A DNA stretch of 64,000 nt from an uncultured Sphingomonadaceae bacterium (GCA_947489315.1 CANLCX010000002.1:1-64000), one strand, 5' to 3'. Positions 46,076 through 55,457 are shown, numbered from the stretch's first letter. Numbers and translations: made by a program. Notes: generated from the sequence alone by a model not told the origin.

Positions 46076-46518
46076 CGACCAAGAAACCATATGAAACGCG
46101 TCATGCCAGTTGTGTCGCAATCCAAGGAGCCGGCATAATGCTTTCGGGTCCATCAGGCGCAGGAAAATCCGACCTCGCCCTTCGCTTGATTGATCGTGGC
46201 GCGATACTGATCAGCGATGACTATGTTGAACTGCACAATGATGATAACCAAATAGTCTTAAACGCTCCGGCTAAAATCGCAGGAAAAATTGAAGTAAGAT
46301 CACTAGGTATTTTTGACTGTAAACATGTTTCACATGTTCCGCTAAAGCTGCAGGTGATATTGAAACCAAAGACCGAACGCTTTCCATTGGACAGCCAAAT
46401 AGAAACGATCATGACCATGGCCATTCCAACCATTACGATTAATCCCGCTGAGACCAGCGCCGCGATCAAAGTTGAAATGGCGTTAAAGCGACTCTTGCAA
46501 GACTCGCGGAGCGTGTAA
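46072..46518 (+). CDS. hprK: Short HPr kinase/phosphorylase
   Basis: A 148-residue protein that holds only the C-terminal catalytic domain of HprK, as is usual in alphaproteobacteria. Walker A is Gly-Pro-Ser-Gly-Ala-Gly-Lys-Ser-Asp, followed by Ile-Ser-Asp-Asp-Tyr-Val. It phosphorylates HPr on serine and links metabolism to the PTS branch. It overlaps chvG by 4 bases and rapZ begins 2 bases after its stop. Confidence 0.92.
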   Translation: MTTKKPYETRHASCVAIQGAGIMLSGPSGAGKSDLALRLIDRGAILISDDYVELHNDDNQIVLNAPAKIAGKIEVRSLGIFDCKHVSHVPLKLQVILKPKTERFPLDSQIETIMTMAIPTITINPAETSAAIKVEMALKRLLQDSRSV

Positions 46519-46520
46519 TC

Positions 46521-47450
46521 ATGTCCAACAGCAAACACGTCCTTTTGGTAACCGGTCTTTCGGGCGCAGGGAAAACAACCGCCCTCAAGACACTGGAAGA
46601 TATTGGTTGGGAAACAGTCGATAATTTTCCAATCCGACTTGTTGAAGGGCTTTTAAATACACCACCATCCAGTTCACGCGGTGATGCAGATCCGCCATTG
46701 GCGCTCGGTTTCGATAGCCGAACCCGCGGATTTGAGCCTGATAAATTGATCAACCGCATCAAAAAATTGCAGGAAAATGATAATTACCAGATATCGACGC
46801 TTTATCTTGATTGCGCGGGTGGTGAACTGGAACGGCGTTATTCCGAAACGCGACGCCGACATCCGCTAGCACTGGATCGACCGGCCAAGGAAGGCATTGC
46901 GCTTGAACGTAGCCAGTTTGAACCTTTTCGACGCTGGGCCGACCATGTCATGGATACCAGCGGCCTATCGGCCAATGACCTGCAAGGCCAAATTCGTGAG
47001 CAATTTACGTTGCAAGATACCAAAATCACGACTGTCACCATAACAAGCTTTGGTTTTTCGCGGGGACTGCCCAATAATATCGACCTGTTATTTGACGTGC
47101 GCTTTTTGTCGAACCCCTTTTGGGATCCAGACCTTAAACCACTGACTGGACTGGATAAAGCCGTTGGAGATTACATATCAAAAGACCCAGCCTATGCCGA
47201 AGCGCTGGCAAAATTTGATGATATGATCACATTTCTGCTGCCAAAATATATTAAGGCGGGAAAAGCCTATGTGAATATCGGTATCGGTTGTACCGGCGGG
47301 CGTCACAGATCGGTACACATTGCAGAAGCCCTTCGCAAAAGCTTGCATGCCCAAGGGTTTTCGCCCACTGTCTCGCATCGCAATCTAGCGTCACGACCAA
47401 TGGAATCGCTGGAAACTATGCAGAATTTGAACGGGAATAAGGGTATTTAA
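46521..47450 (+). CDS. rapZ: RNase adapter/nucleotide-binding protein RapZ
   Basis: A 309-residue P-loop protein with Gly-Leu-Ser-Gly-Ala-Gly-Lys-Thr-Thr (12-20), and the C-terminal Gly-Cys-Thr-Gly-Gly-Arg-His-Arg-Ser-Val. In enterobacteria RapZ delivers the small RNA GlmZ to RNase E; in alphaproteobacteria its role is less clear. The conserved place between hprK and the EIIA gene ties it to this regulatory PTS branch. Confidence 0.95.
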   Translation: MSNSKHVLLVTGLSGAGKTTALKTLEDIGWETVDNFPIRLVEGLLNTPPSSSRGDADPPLALGFDSRTRGFEPDKLINRIKKLQENDNYQISTLYLDCAGGELERRYSETRRRHPLALDRPAKEGIALERSQFEPFRRWADHVMDTSGLSANDLQGQIREQFTLQDTKITTVTITSFGFSRGLPNNIDLLFDVRFLSNPFWDPDLKPLTGLDKAVGDYISKDPAYAEALAKFDDMITFLLPKYIKAGKAYVNIGIGCTGGRHRSVHIAEALRKSLHAQGFSPTVSHRNLASRPMESLETMQNLNGNKGI

Positions 47451-47455
47451 TCGCG

Positions 47456-47860
47456 ATGATCGGTTTGGTTCTTGTTACCCACGGCCGTCTGGCCGTCGAA
47501 TTTATCACCGCAATGGAACATGTTGTCGGGCCGCAAAAAGCGATCCTGTCGGTTTGTATAGGCCCACACGACGATATGGAGCAACGACGTCAAGAAATTG
47601 CAGAGTCCATCGAAAAAGTGGAAGATGGCAAAGGCGTCATAGTCCTCACGGACCTATTTGGCGGCACGCCTTCCAATCTCGCCATTTCGTTGATGAACAA
47701 GGGCAAGGTCGAAGTCATCGCCGGCGTTAACCTGCCCATGCTCATCCGCTTGGATGGTGCACGCAAATGCATGGACGTTACCGATGCTGTTGCCGCTGCC
47801 AAAGAAGCCGGTCAAAAATATATTAGCGTCGCTTCTGAAATATTGGGAAGCGATGCGTGA
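47456..47860 (+). CDS. manX: PTS EIIA component, mannose type
   Basis: A 134-residue EIIA-Man domain. Val-Thr-His9-Gly-Arg carries the phospho-histidine, and Asp-Leu-Phe-Gly-Gly-Thr-Pro-Ser-Asn is the family signature near residue 64. No sugar-transporting EIIB/C/D is nearby, so it is probably regulatory. Its stop overlaps the GTG start of the HPr gene. Confidence 0.93.
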   Translation: MIGLVLVTHGRLAVEFITAMEHVVGPQKAILSVCIGPHDDMEQRRQEIAESIEKVEDGKGVIVLTDLFGGTPSNLAISLMNKGKVEVIAGVNLPMLIRLDGARKCMDVTDAVAAAKEAGQKYISVASEILGSDA

Positions 47861-48135
47861 GCGAGCATCGCAAAACCGTCGCCATCACTAATAATCGCGG
47901 GCTCCATGCCAGGGCCAGTGCGAAATTTGTCACCTATGTTAGCAAATTACCTGAAGGCCTCTCGGTCAAAGTCGGTAAGGACGGCACCGAAGTGACCGGC
48001 ACGTCCATCATGGGCCTGATGATGCTGGGAGCGGCCAAGGGCGACAGCGTCGAGATTATCGTAGAGGGCCATCAGGCGGAAACAGCGCTTGAAAAGCTCG
48101 CCGGACTGGTCGTCGACGGTTTTGGCGAGGATTGA
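47857..48135 (+). CDS. ptsH: Phosphocarrier protein HPr
   Basis: A 92-residue HPr with Asn-Arg-Gly-Leu-His17-Ala-Arg-Ala-Ser, where His17 receives phosphate from EI, and Gly-Thr-Ser-Ile-Met-Gly-Leu-Met around the regulatory serine used by HprK. The start is GTG, overlapping manX (GTGA). EI is not in the window. Confidence 0.95.
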   Translation: MSEHRKTVAITNNRGLHARASAKFVTYVSKLPEGLSVKVGKDGTEVTGTSIMGLMMLGAAKGDSVEIIVEGHQAETALEKLAGLVVDGFGED

Positions 48136-48139
48136 ATCC

Positions 48140-48952
48140 GTGTCCTCGCCTGAAAGACGCCAAATTACCGGTTTTTCCAACCCGACAATCAAGCGGTTAA
48201 AAAGCCTGCGCGAAAAGAAATATCGTAAGCGCGAAGGCCATTTTCTCGCCGAAGGTCTCCGCATCCTGACCGAAGCGCTGGATGCCGGAAAGACGCCGAA
48301 GTTACTGGTGGTGGTTGAAGATACAGAGCTTCACCCACTAGCGCAGAAAATAGAAGCAGCAACCTTTGATGCTGGCGGTGAAGTGATTGAAACAAGCGAA
48401 GCGATTATCGCAAAGCTGTCCGGTAAATCCAATCCGCAATCGATCATCGGCATTTACGAAGACCACCCTACCCCGCTCGCTGATATTGACCGCAACGCGT
48501 CCGGTATATGGCTGGTCGCGCAGGCGTTGCGCGATCCCGGCAATTTGGGGACGATATTGCGCACGGGTGATGCTGTTGGCGCTGGCGGATTGATATTGAT
48601 TGACGATTGTGTGGATCCCTTTTCCGTCGAAGCTGTGCGGGCCAGCATGGGCGCTATTTTTACGCAGCAAATTGCACAAGCATCCTGGCCCGATTTTATC
48701 GACTGGCTGCGCTCTGGCGCGGGACAGCTGGTGGGAACCAGTTTGAATACGGACAAGGATTATCAAGCGGTTCGGTATGAGACACCGACATTCTTGCTCG
48801 TCGGGAATGAAGCACAAGGCCTGCCACAGGACTATGAAGCCGACTGTGACGTGCTGGTTAAAATGCCTATGATGGGCAAAGCCGATAGCCTGAATGCGGC
48901 TATTGCTAGCGCTGTCATGGCCTATGAAGTGCTCAACCAGCGCCGGAATTAA
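48140..48952 (+). CDS. TrmH/SpoU-family RNA methyltransferase
   Basis: A 270-residue protein with an N-terminal substrate domain (Asn-Pro-x-Ile-Lys-x-Leu-Lys-x-Leu-Arg-Glu-Lys-Lys) and a knotted SPOUT domain: Leu-Arg-Asp-Pro-Gly-Asn-Leu-Gly-Thr-Ile-Leu-Arg-Thr, Gly-Asn-Glu-Ala-Gln-Gly-Leu and a final Ser-Leu-Asn-Ala-Ala. It transfers methyl groups to ribose 2'-O in rRNA or tRNA; the target is unknown. I chose GTG at 48140, 4 bases after ptsH, since an ATG at 48089 would overlap ptsH for 47 bases. Confidence 0.88.
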   Translation: MSSPERRQITGFSNPTIKRLKSLREKKYRKREGHFLAEGLRILTEALDAGKTPKLLVVVEDTELHPLAQKIEAATFDAGGEVIETSEAIIAKLSGKSNPQSIIGIYEDHPTPLADIDRNASGIWLVAQALRDPGNLGTILRTGDAVGAGGLILIDDCVDPFSVEAVRASMGAIFTQQIAQASWPDFIDWLRSGAGQLVGTSLNTDKDYQAVRYETPTFLLVGNEAQGLPQDYEADCDVLVKMPMMGKADSLNAAIASAVMAYEVLNQRRN

Positions 48953-49006
48953 TCGCTATTTTGTAATATTGATCAATATGCTATCCTGTTACCGGGAGAG
49001 AGAAAC

Positions 49007-49417
49007 ATGAAAAATGCACTATTGGTTATGCCAATTCTACCACTTTTATTGGTGGCTTGCGGTAGCGACAATGAAAAAGCACCGGCACCAGAAGAAAAAC
49101 TGACAGAATATAAAGCTTATGGCACTGAACCGGGCTGGACAGTTGAGATCCAGAATGATGAGATCATTCATACGTCACAAGATGGCAATAATGATTTTAA
49201 CCTGGCGATTCAGAGGATGAAGGCGACACCAACAGGCTGGGAAATAAAAGGCTTTAGCGATAAGAATAATATTACGGTCACCATCACTTCAGACGAAGAA
49301 TGTAATGATGGGATGAGCGATCGAAAATATGCCGATACAGTTACAGTTTCCGTCAGCGGAAGCGGTTATCATACCGGCTGTGGTGGCGAGATATTATCAG
49401 ACCCGGAAGCTGCCTAG
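49007..49417 (+). CDS. COG3650-like lipoprotein
   Basis: A 136-residue protein with a lipobox Leu-Val-Ala-Cys18. Tyr-Gly-Thr-Glu-Pro-Gly-Trp near residue 46, Cys-Asn-Asp-Gly-Met-Ser-Asp and the final Gly-Cys-Gly-Gly are shared by a widespread uncharacterised membrane-protein family (COG3650 type). Two cysteines in the mature domain may pair. Gene stands alone after GGGAGAG; converges with rmuC 25 bases away. Confidence 0.8.
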   Translation: MKNALLVMPILPLLLVACGSDNEKAPAPEEKLTEYKAYGTEPGWTVEIQNDEIIHTSQDGNNDFNLAIQRMKATPTGWEIKGFSDKNNITVTITSDEECNDGMSDRKYADTVTVSVSGSGYHTGCGGEILSDPEAA

Positions 49418-49442
49418 CCAGTAACCTTCTTCATCCAGAAAG

Positions 49443-50834
49443 CTACTCGGCGGCTTCGTCTTTTATTTCCCGATCATCTTCGATCAACGAGGATTCCACT
49501 TCTGAGGAATAGCGCGGCAGAGCTTCGATTTCTGCAACAGGCTCAAGGTCTTTCTTGCCGGTCTCGATGTTGAGTTCTGCAAATTTGCGCCCTGTCGCCA
49601 TGACATTACGTTCGAAACTGCCGACAAATTTATTGTAATTGCCAACGGCGCTGCCAAGACCAGAACCCATGCGTTTCAAATGCTCGCCGGCAACCGCAAG
49701 CCGGTCATACATTTCCTTGCCCAATTGCCCGATCTGCTTGGCCTCTGCCGCCATTTTCTCTTGCCGCCAGACACCAGCAACGGTTCGCGCAATCGCTACC
49801 AAATTTGTCGGCGTGGCGAGCAATACTTTTTTCTCGAAAGCATGATCCCAAAGGGTCGGTTCATGCTCCAGAGCAGCGGACAGGAAATGCTCGCCGGGGA
49901 CAAACATGATCACATAATCGGGCGCATCTTCAAACTGGTCCCAATAAGCCTTTTTCGAAAGACCATCGATATGAGCCTTCATCGAGTTGCAATGACGCGC
50001 CATGGCGAAGTTCCGTGCCGCCTCATCCTCGGCCTCAAACGCATCCTGATAGTCATTGAGCGAGACTTTGGCATCGATCACCAGCTTGCGACCACCAGGC
50101 ACACTGATCACCGCATCGGGACGCAAACGGCCGTCTTCGGTATCAACGCTCTGTTCGGTCACGAAATCCGTATGTTCCGACAGACCGCAAGTCTCGAGCA
50201 CATTTTTCAGCTGTTGCTCACCCCAGCGACCGCGCGATTTCGGCGCATTGCGCAAGCTGTTGACGAGCCGAGCCGCTTCCTGCTGCACTCTGTCCTGCCC
50301 CTGACGCACTTGCTCGATCGTCGCCGTTATTCCGGCGTAGGATTCAGTCCGCTCTTTCTCGATTTTCTTGATCGATTCTTCATAGGTAGCGAGCCGTTGA
50401 TGCACCGGTTGGAGCAGCTTAGCGATTTTCTCGCCGCCTTTTTCATTCGCCTGATCAAAACGTTGATCGGCGCGCTCGAGAAACTGGCGCTGCGCCGTTT
50501 CCAGCATTTTCGCACCGACTTCGGAAAATTGCGCCGTCAGCGATTCTTTCGCTTCGACCAATTGTTGTAATTGTTTCTCATGATTGCGGGCGTCGGCTTC
50601 CAAAGACGCAAGACTTTGCCACGCCTGATCTCTGTCATCACGGATGGAATCGCGTTCGGACCTTGCCGTATCCCGCTCTGTCTGCACGCCGTCCAGCATG
50701 GTCCGCAGGGAAGTTGCTGTTTCCTCAGCCGCCTTGGTCGACGCCGTTGCAGCGCGTCCACCGACGAACCAACCTGCCCCCAAGCCGATGATGAGAGTTA
50801 CAATAGCAATAAGGAGAGCGACAATAGCGTCCAA
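49443..50834 (-). CDS. rmuC: DNA recombination protein RmuC
   Basis: A 463-residue protein: one N-terminal membrane helix (about 5-25), a long coiled coil (about 30-170) and the nuclease-like RmuC domain with Arg-Gly-x-Trp-Gly-Glu-x-Gln-Leu, Pro-Asp-Ala-Val, Val-Ile-Asp-Ala-Lys-Val and Tyr-Val-Ile-Met-Phe-Val-Pro. RmuC limits inversions at repeats in E. coli. It is followed by def upstream on the same strand, with a 74-base gap. Confidence 0.94.
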   Translation of the reverse strand: MDAIVALLIAIVTLIIGLGAGWFVGGRAATASTKAAEETATSLRTMLDGVQTERDTARSERDSIRDDRDQAWQSLASLEADARNHEKQLQQLVEAKESLTAQFSEVGAKMLETAQRQFLERADQRFDQANEKGGEKIAKLLQPVHQRLATYEESIKKIEKERTESYAGITATIEQVRQGQDRVQQEAARLVNSLRNAPKSRGRWGEQQLKNVLETCGLSEHTDFVTEQSVDTEDGRLRPDAVISVPGGRKLVIDAKVSLNDYQDAFEAEDEAARNFAMARHCNSMKAHIDGLSKKAYWDQFEDAPDYVIMFVPGEHFLSAALEHEPTLWDHAFEKKVLLATPTNLVAIARTVAGVWRQEKMAAEAKQIGQLGKEMYDRLAVAGEHLKRMGSGLGSAVGNYNKFVGSFERNVMATGRKFAELNIETGKKDLEPVAEIEALPRYSSEVESSLIEDDREIKDEAAE

Positions 50835-50908
50835 AACAGGCCCTTTCAGTTGGAACGAAACAAGAACCTAGGCCGGATAGCCATTATAAGCAAGCCTGTC
50901 AGAGCAGT

Positions 50909-51466
50909 TTAAGCGGCTTCTTTGCGCTGCTTGGCAAGCTTCTTGAGAACCATCTGCCGTTTCAGGCGGGAAAGATGGTCGATAAACAATATGCCTTCGA
51001 GATGATCCATCTCATGCTGCAAGCAGGTTGCGAGCAAGCCGTCCATCTGTTCTTCATATTGCTTGCCGGTTTCATCCTGCCAGCGCGCGGTGATCGCTGC
51101 GGGGCGTTCAACATCGGCATATTGCTCCGGCACCGACAGACAGCCTTCGCTATAAACGTTTAAATCCGCCGAAGGGTCAAGAATTTCGGGATTAATGAAC
51201 ACCTTAGGTTCACGCACTACCTCATGATCGTGATCGCAATGCTCGCCGTGCTCGTGATCATGTTCCTCCGGTTCCTGAAGGTCGATCACCAATATCCGCT
51301 TGGGCACACCCACCTGAATCGCGGCAAGGCCAATGCCCGGCGCGTCATACATGGTTTCAAACATATCTGCGATGAGCGTCTTTAGCGCATCGTCAAATTC
51401 TGTGACCGGCTCTGAAACAGTTTTCAGACGCGGGTCGGGCACTTCAAGGATCGGTAAAATAGACAT
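50909..51466 (-). CDS. def: Peptide deformylase with a histidine-rich insertion
   Basis: A 185-residue deformylase. Motif 1 is Gly-Ile-Gly-Leu-Ala-Ala (44-49), motif 2 Glu-Gly-Cys109-Leu-Ser and motif 3 His151-Glu-Met-Asp-His155, which bind the catalytic metal. It removes formyl groups from nascent proteins. Between Val-Ile-Asp-Leu (60-63) and Val-Phe-Ile-Asn-Pro (89-93) is a loop longer than in E. coli, with His69, 71, 73, 76, 79, 81 and Cys77 interleaved with Asp/Glu, which looks metal-binding. It does not touch the active site motifs. Confidence 0.96.
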   Translation of the reverse strand: MSILPILEVPDPRLKTVSEPVTEFDDALKTLIADMFETMYDAPGIGLAAIQVGVPKRILVIDLQEPEEHDHEHGEHCDHDHEVVREPKVFINPEILDPSADLNVYSEGCLSVPEQYADVERPAAITARWQDETGKQYEEQMDGLLATCLQHEMDHLEGILFIDHLSRLKRQMVLKKLAKQRKEAA

Positions 51467-51532
51467 GGGTCAAATTTAGGGATTATGCCGAGATTCGTCA
51501 ACCGGTGACCGCGCCGCTTCGCGAACAAAGAA

Positions 51533-51563
51533 AAAGGGCCCGCCAGATACTGGCGAGCCCTTT
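51533..51563 (-). terminator. Terminator of the TonB-dependent receptor gene
   Basis: A 14-bp stem (51533-51546 with 51550-51563) with one mismatch and a 3-base loop ends in GGGCCC/GAGCCC and A/T runs on each side. On the minus strand it lies 22 bases past the receptor stop, before def. Confidence 0.85.
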
Positions 51564-51584
51564 AAATTTTTCTGTTTATTAGAC

Positions 51585-54494
51585 TTAGAACCCGACTTTG
51601 GCACCGAGACGGAAAACACGTCCCAGAGTATTACCGACGAATGGGTTATAACCCAGTGGCAAACGCGCCGCTGAAGCTTCTTCATTTGTGAAGTTTTCGA
51701 TCGAGAATTGCAGCTGCGCTTCAAAAGCACTGATCGGCAAGTCGTAAGCGGCATGGAAGTCATGCTGCGTATAGTTCGAGATATTCCGGCCAAAGTTCGT
51801 ACCACCGAAATTGGTTGTGGCGCAGAATTCTAGTCCATCACATCTTTCATCGCGTACACCTGCAATATAAGTCGCACCGTAACGTAGGTTCAGCCCAGCA
51901 ACATTATAGTTGATATAGGCATTGGCCCGCCATGGTGAGATAGTGCCTGGTAGCCGATCGAGATTAGCCAACCCCACGGCACCGAAACCATCGCGCAACA
52001 ATGTGCCATTCAAGTTAAAATCACCAATGTCATATTTCAGGATATGACTGGCATTCACTCCGATGGAATAAACGCCCGGCCCGATATCAGTGGTGTAGCT
52101 TGCCGCAAAATCGAGTCCAGATGTATTCGTTTTCGGACCGTTGACCCACTGCGTCAAAATACGCGAGATATTGGTGCCGTTGGTCGTGCCCTGAACACAG
52201 GCGCCGCCATCAAAGGTAATGAGAGGCGCAAACACGCTAGAGCAATCGGCTAGACCGCCAGCAGTAGGGACAACAGCATTGGCAATAGCTTGCGCATCCG
52301 TTGTGGTGATTTCATCTTTGAAATCAAAGCTCCAATAATCAACCGAGAAGGTAAAGCCACTGAAATCAACCACTGCACCAAGGTTATAGCTGAACGCTTT
52401 TTCCGGTCCCAGATCGGTTGGATTCCCGGCAATATCAACTGCTTTGAAATTGCCGTTTGCAGCGCTAATCGCCGCAAGAGCGGTATTGGCATTATTGGAA
52501 ACCTGTGCCGCCAATGGTCCACGGAAAGTCGTGCCGACTGATCCGCGCAATACCAACCAATCGGTTGGCTCCCAGCGAACCGCGCCTTTGGGATTGAACG
52601 TAGACCCAATGGATCCACCATAATCTTCAAAGCGAGCCGCCGCTGTAATTTCCAACGTGTCGCTCAGTGGAACGGCCACTTCGACAAAAACAGCTTTCAC
52701 ATCTTGGTCCAAGCGTTCCGGTCTGGAACCGCCGAGGAAGATGAAAGAACCGGCACCGTCGAGAGCACCGCCAATGCAGCTTTGATCACCCAATATGACG
52801 CAAGGGTTTAGATCCAGATTGGATTCTGGCCCAAGCGGACGAGAAAGAAAATCCACTTTGCGATATTGCGCGCCTGCCGCCCAACCGATGTTGCCGCCGC
52901 CCAGATCAATATTCATTTCACCGGAGAAAATAAGGTCTACAACGAGTGAATCTTCGGTTTCCTCAACCCCGTTTGGCACCTGCAAAAATTCAATCAGATC
53001 AATCGAATTTTCGTTGCCAGGAACATAAAAGGGATTTGTCAAATCCAAGGAAGGATGACCAGGCCCGGCGTTGATGAAAGGGTTAAACCACTGACATCCG
53101 CCAACACCCGGTGTACCCGTAGCCGGATCACAATCGGCGCCGCCCAAACCGTTCAAGGCGTCCTGCAAACGAGAACCCACAACGCCCGGTGAACTGCGAC
53201 GCCGTTCATAATTTGCCCATGTTACTGACAATTGACCGCGCAATGTGTCGGAAAAATCTTTTTCCAACGTACCAGACAGACGGAAAGCTTTGTTGTTCGC
53301 CGTTTGACGTCCTGAGCCTCTGCCAGGGTCGGTTGGATTTCCCAGATTACCAAAAGGCCGCCAAAGAAATATACCAATGGGCCCGGCAATCGGAGCAGTC
53401 AGGCCAATTTGATCGGCGAAAACCTGCGCGCCCGGGTTAGCCGGGTCAACCGTAAATCCGCCGCCTAATCGAGCGCCACCGGGTCCTTGAAGCGGGGGGT
53501 AACCCGGCGATGTTCCAATTGAGTCCAGATCAGTCTGTGCATAAGTAAATTCACCATGAAAACGGAACGTATCGGACAGGTCGATATCCGCTTGGATATA
53601 GCCCTGATAACGATCCTCTTCCTCGATCAAATTATCAAAGGGAATGAAGCTAAAGCGACATATGCCATCAGGGGTTCCGCCTGTTTCAGCACAACCCACA
53701 TCAGGCCGCGCGCCCACGCCTGGAACGATGAAAAACCCTGGCGTCGCTAAAGCTGACCATGCCGATGGATTCACTTCATAAGGCTGAAACCCGTATGAAC
53801 GATCCGTCGATTCCAGTTCGGAGCGATGCTGCCAGCCAAAGCCAGCCATGATGTTCAGATCCCCGAAATTCTGTCCGACCAATATCGAAGCAGTATAGTT
53901 GCCATCAGATCCTTTGATAAAGTCATAGTCGCCTTGCAACTCAACACCTTCAAAGCCCGTCTTGGTTACAAAGTTCGCCACACCAGCGATAGCATCAGAA
54001 CCATAGGTCGCTGCGGCACCATCTTTCAGGATCTCAACACGGTCGAGAGCGAAAAGTGGAATTGCGTTCGTATCACCAAATCCGCCGCCAACTGCGCCCG
54101 GCGCTGTCAGCGTACGCCGACCGTTAAACAATACTAACGTTCGCGTTGGCCCAAGGTTACGAAGGTTTATCGACCCGAAGCCTTGGTTCGCCTGAGCGGC
54201 AGTGGAAAACTGATTGGAATCACCAAGAACGCTGCCAACTTCAGGCAAGTCTTTGATAAACTCTAGCGGTGAAGAAACACCATTTTGTGCCAGATCAGCG
54301 CTGGTATAAACATCAACGGGAACGGCAGCATCTTCGGGCGTGCCGCGGATATAAGAACCTGTAACAACGATGACATTCTCAGCGTCTGTTTCTTCTTGCA
54401 CATCCTGGGCAGAGGCCATTCCTGGCGTAACGCCCAAAGCCAACGCCAAAGCGCCAAAGGCGCACCTATTACGTAAAGTGGAAGTGTTTTTCAT
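51585..54494 (-). CDS. TonB-dependent outer-membrane receptor
   Basis: A 969-residue receptor with a signal peptide (about 1-29, Ala-Ser-Ala-Gln), a TonB box-like Asn-Val-Ile-Val-Val-Thr-Gly-Ser, a plug domain with Leu-Arg-Asn-Leu-Gly-Pro-Thr-Arg-Thr-Leu-Val-Leu, and a 22-strand barrel ending in aromatic Phe (Gly-Phe). Extracellular loops hold cysteine pairs. The family imports siderophores, vitamins or oligosaccharides; I cannot tell which substrate. GGAGAG precedes the ATG. Confidence 0.94.
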   Translation of the reverse strand: MKNTSTLRNRCAFGALALALGVTPGMASAQDVQEETDAENVIVVTGSYIRGTPEDAAVPVDVYTSADLAQNGVSSPLEFIKDLPEVGSVLGDSNQFSTAAQANQGFGSINLRNLGPTRTLVLFNGRRTLTAPGAVGGGFGDTNAIPLFALDRVEILKDGAAATYGSDAIAGVANFVTKTGFEGVELQGDYDFIKGSDGNYTASILVGQNFGDLNIMAGFGWQHRSELESTDRSYGFQPYEVNPSAWSALATPGFFIVPGVGARPDVGCAETGGTPDGICRFSFIPFDNLIEEEDRYQGYIQADIDLSDTFRFHGEFTYAQTDLDSIGTSPGYPPLQGPGGARLGGGFTVDPANPGAQVFADQIGLTAPIAGPIGIFLWRPFGNLGNPTDPGRGSGRQTANNKAFRLSGTLEKDFSDTLRGQLSVTWANYERRRSSPGVVGSRLQDALNGLGGADCDPATGTPGVGGCQWFNPFINAGPGHPSLDLTNPFYVPGNENSIDLIEFLQVPNGVEETEDSLVVDLIFSGEMNIDLGGGNIGWAAGAQYRKVDFLSRPLGPESNLDLNPCVILGDQSCIGGALDGAGSFIFLGGSRPERLDQDVKAVFVEVAVPLSDTLEITAAARFEDYGGSIGSTFNPKGAVRWEPTDWLVLRGSVGTTFRGPLAAQVSNNANTALAAISAANGNFKAVDIAGNPTDLGPEKAFSYNLGAVVDFSGFTFSVDYWSFDFKDEITTTDAQAIANAVVPTAGGLADCSSVFAPLITFDGGACVQGTTNGTNISRILTQWVNGPKTNTSGLDFAASYTTDIGPGVYSIGVNASHILKYDIGDFNLNGTLLRDGFGAVGLANLDRLPGTISPWRANAYINYNVAGLNLRYGATYIAGVRDERCDGLEFCATTNFGGTNFGRNISNYTQHDFHAAYDLPISAFEAQLQFSIENFTNEEASAARLPLGYNPFVGNTLGRVFRLGAKVGF

Positions 54495-54769
54495 GCTCTC
54501 TCTCCTGGTTGTCAGTCTCTTTTTATATTATGGGGAGGACCGACTTCTTATTATTATGTTGTGCAATGTGCTCCTAACACAGTCGTTACGTCAAGAGCGT
54601 TTAATTAGGCGTTTAATTATTGTTCAGAATCCCCGTAAATGCTTGGCTTTCAACATCTAAAATCAAAATAACTCATCACTTGAGCGCCTAATTGTTACCA
54701 ACAAGCCACAAATGCAATGCTAAATTACCTGAGCAGATAACATTTTAGAGATTCGGATTCGTTGCTGCA
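54495..54769 (-). promoter_or_regulatory. AT-rich promoter region of the receptor, with a direct repeat
   Basis: This 275-base AT-rich gap has two direct copies of GCGTTTAATTA at 54597-54607 and 54609-54619, with a partial third, GCGCCTAATTG, near 54680. They may be binding sites for a regulator of the receptor. No gene is seen. Confidence 0.4.
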
Positions 54770-55372
54770 TCAATCCTGATTAATCGGCCTGCGTGAACGC
54801 AGCGCTTGGGCTAATGTGCCTTCGTCTAGATAATCGAGCTCTCCGCCCACCGGGATGCCATGGGATAGCTGGCTGAGCCGCAGCGGATAATTTTCAAGCC
54901 GCTCGGCAATATAATGGGCGGTGGTCTGTCCTTCCAATGTCGCGTTCATCGCTAGCACAACTTCATCAATACCGCCCTGCTCCACCCGCTTGATGAGCTT
55001 GTCGATCGCAATATCTTCAGGCCGCACACCATCCAGTGCCGACAGCCGTCCGCCCAGCACATGGAATTTTCCGGGAAACAAACGGGATTTATCGAGCGCC
55101 CACAGGTCCGATACTTCCTCGACCACACAGAGTGATTTTTCGTCCCGTCGAGGGTCGTTGCAAATCTGGCAGGGATCCTGTGTATCAACATTGCCGCAAA
55201 TCCCGCAGGTCACGAGATTGGCCTCGACCCGCTCCATCGCCGCCAATATCGGTTTCATGGTGGTTTCAGGTCGCTTGAGCAGATGCAACACCGCGCGCCG
55301 CGCCGAACGCGGGCCCAAGCCCGGCAGTTTGGACAGAGCCTGAACCAGATTTTCGATTTCCTGCGATGCCAT
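54770..55372 (-). CDS. recR: Recombination mediator protein RecR
   Basis: A 200-residue protein with the helix-hairpin-helix [11 protein letters not shown], a zinc-finger Cys-x2-Cys-(x8)-Cys-x2-Cys and a Toprim domain with Glu-x-x-Asp-x-x-Ala. With RecO/RecF it loads RecA on gapped DNA. The ATG at 55372 gives the family N-terminus; an upstream start to 55420 is unlikely. Confidence 0.96.
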   Translation of the reverse strand: MASQEIENLVQALSKLPGLGPRSARRAVLHLLKRPETTMKPILAAMERVEANLVTCGICGNVDTQDPCQICNDPRRDEKSLCVVEEVSDLWALDKSRLFPGKFHVLGGRLSALDGVRPEDIAIDKLIKRVEQGGIDEVVLAMNATLEGQTTAHYIAERLENYPLRLSQLSHGIPVGGELDYLDEGTLAQALRSRRPINQD

Positions 55373-55457
55373 GATTTGACCTTTAGGGCCATGAGGTGCG
55401 TGCTGCCAATATAAAATCATGCTGTCCTACACGGGCGAGTTTGGTTAGGGAGACAAC

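Noticed and set aside
49680-50570. A 296-codon open frame opposite rmuC
   Set aside because: Antisense shadow of rmuC; no motif, no ribosome-binding site and no spacing to neighbours that suggests a gene.
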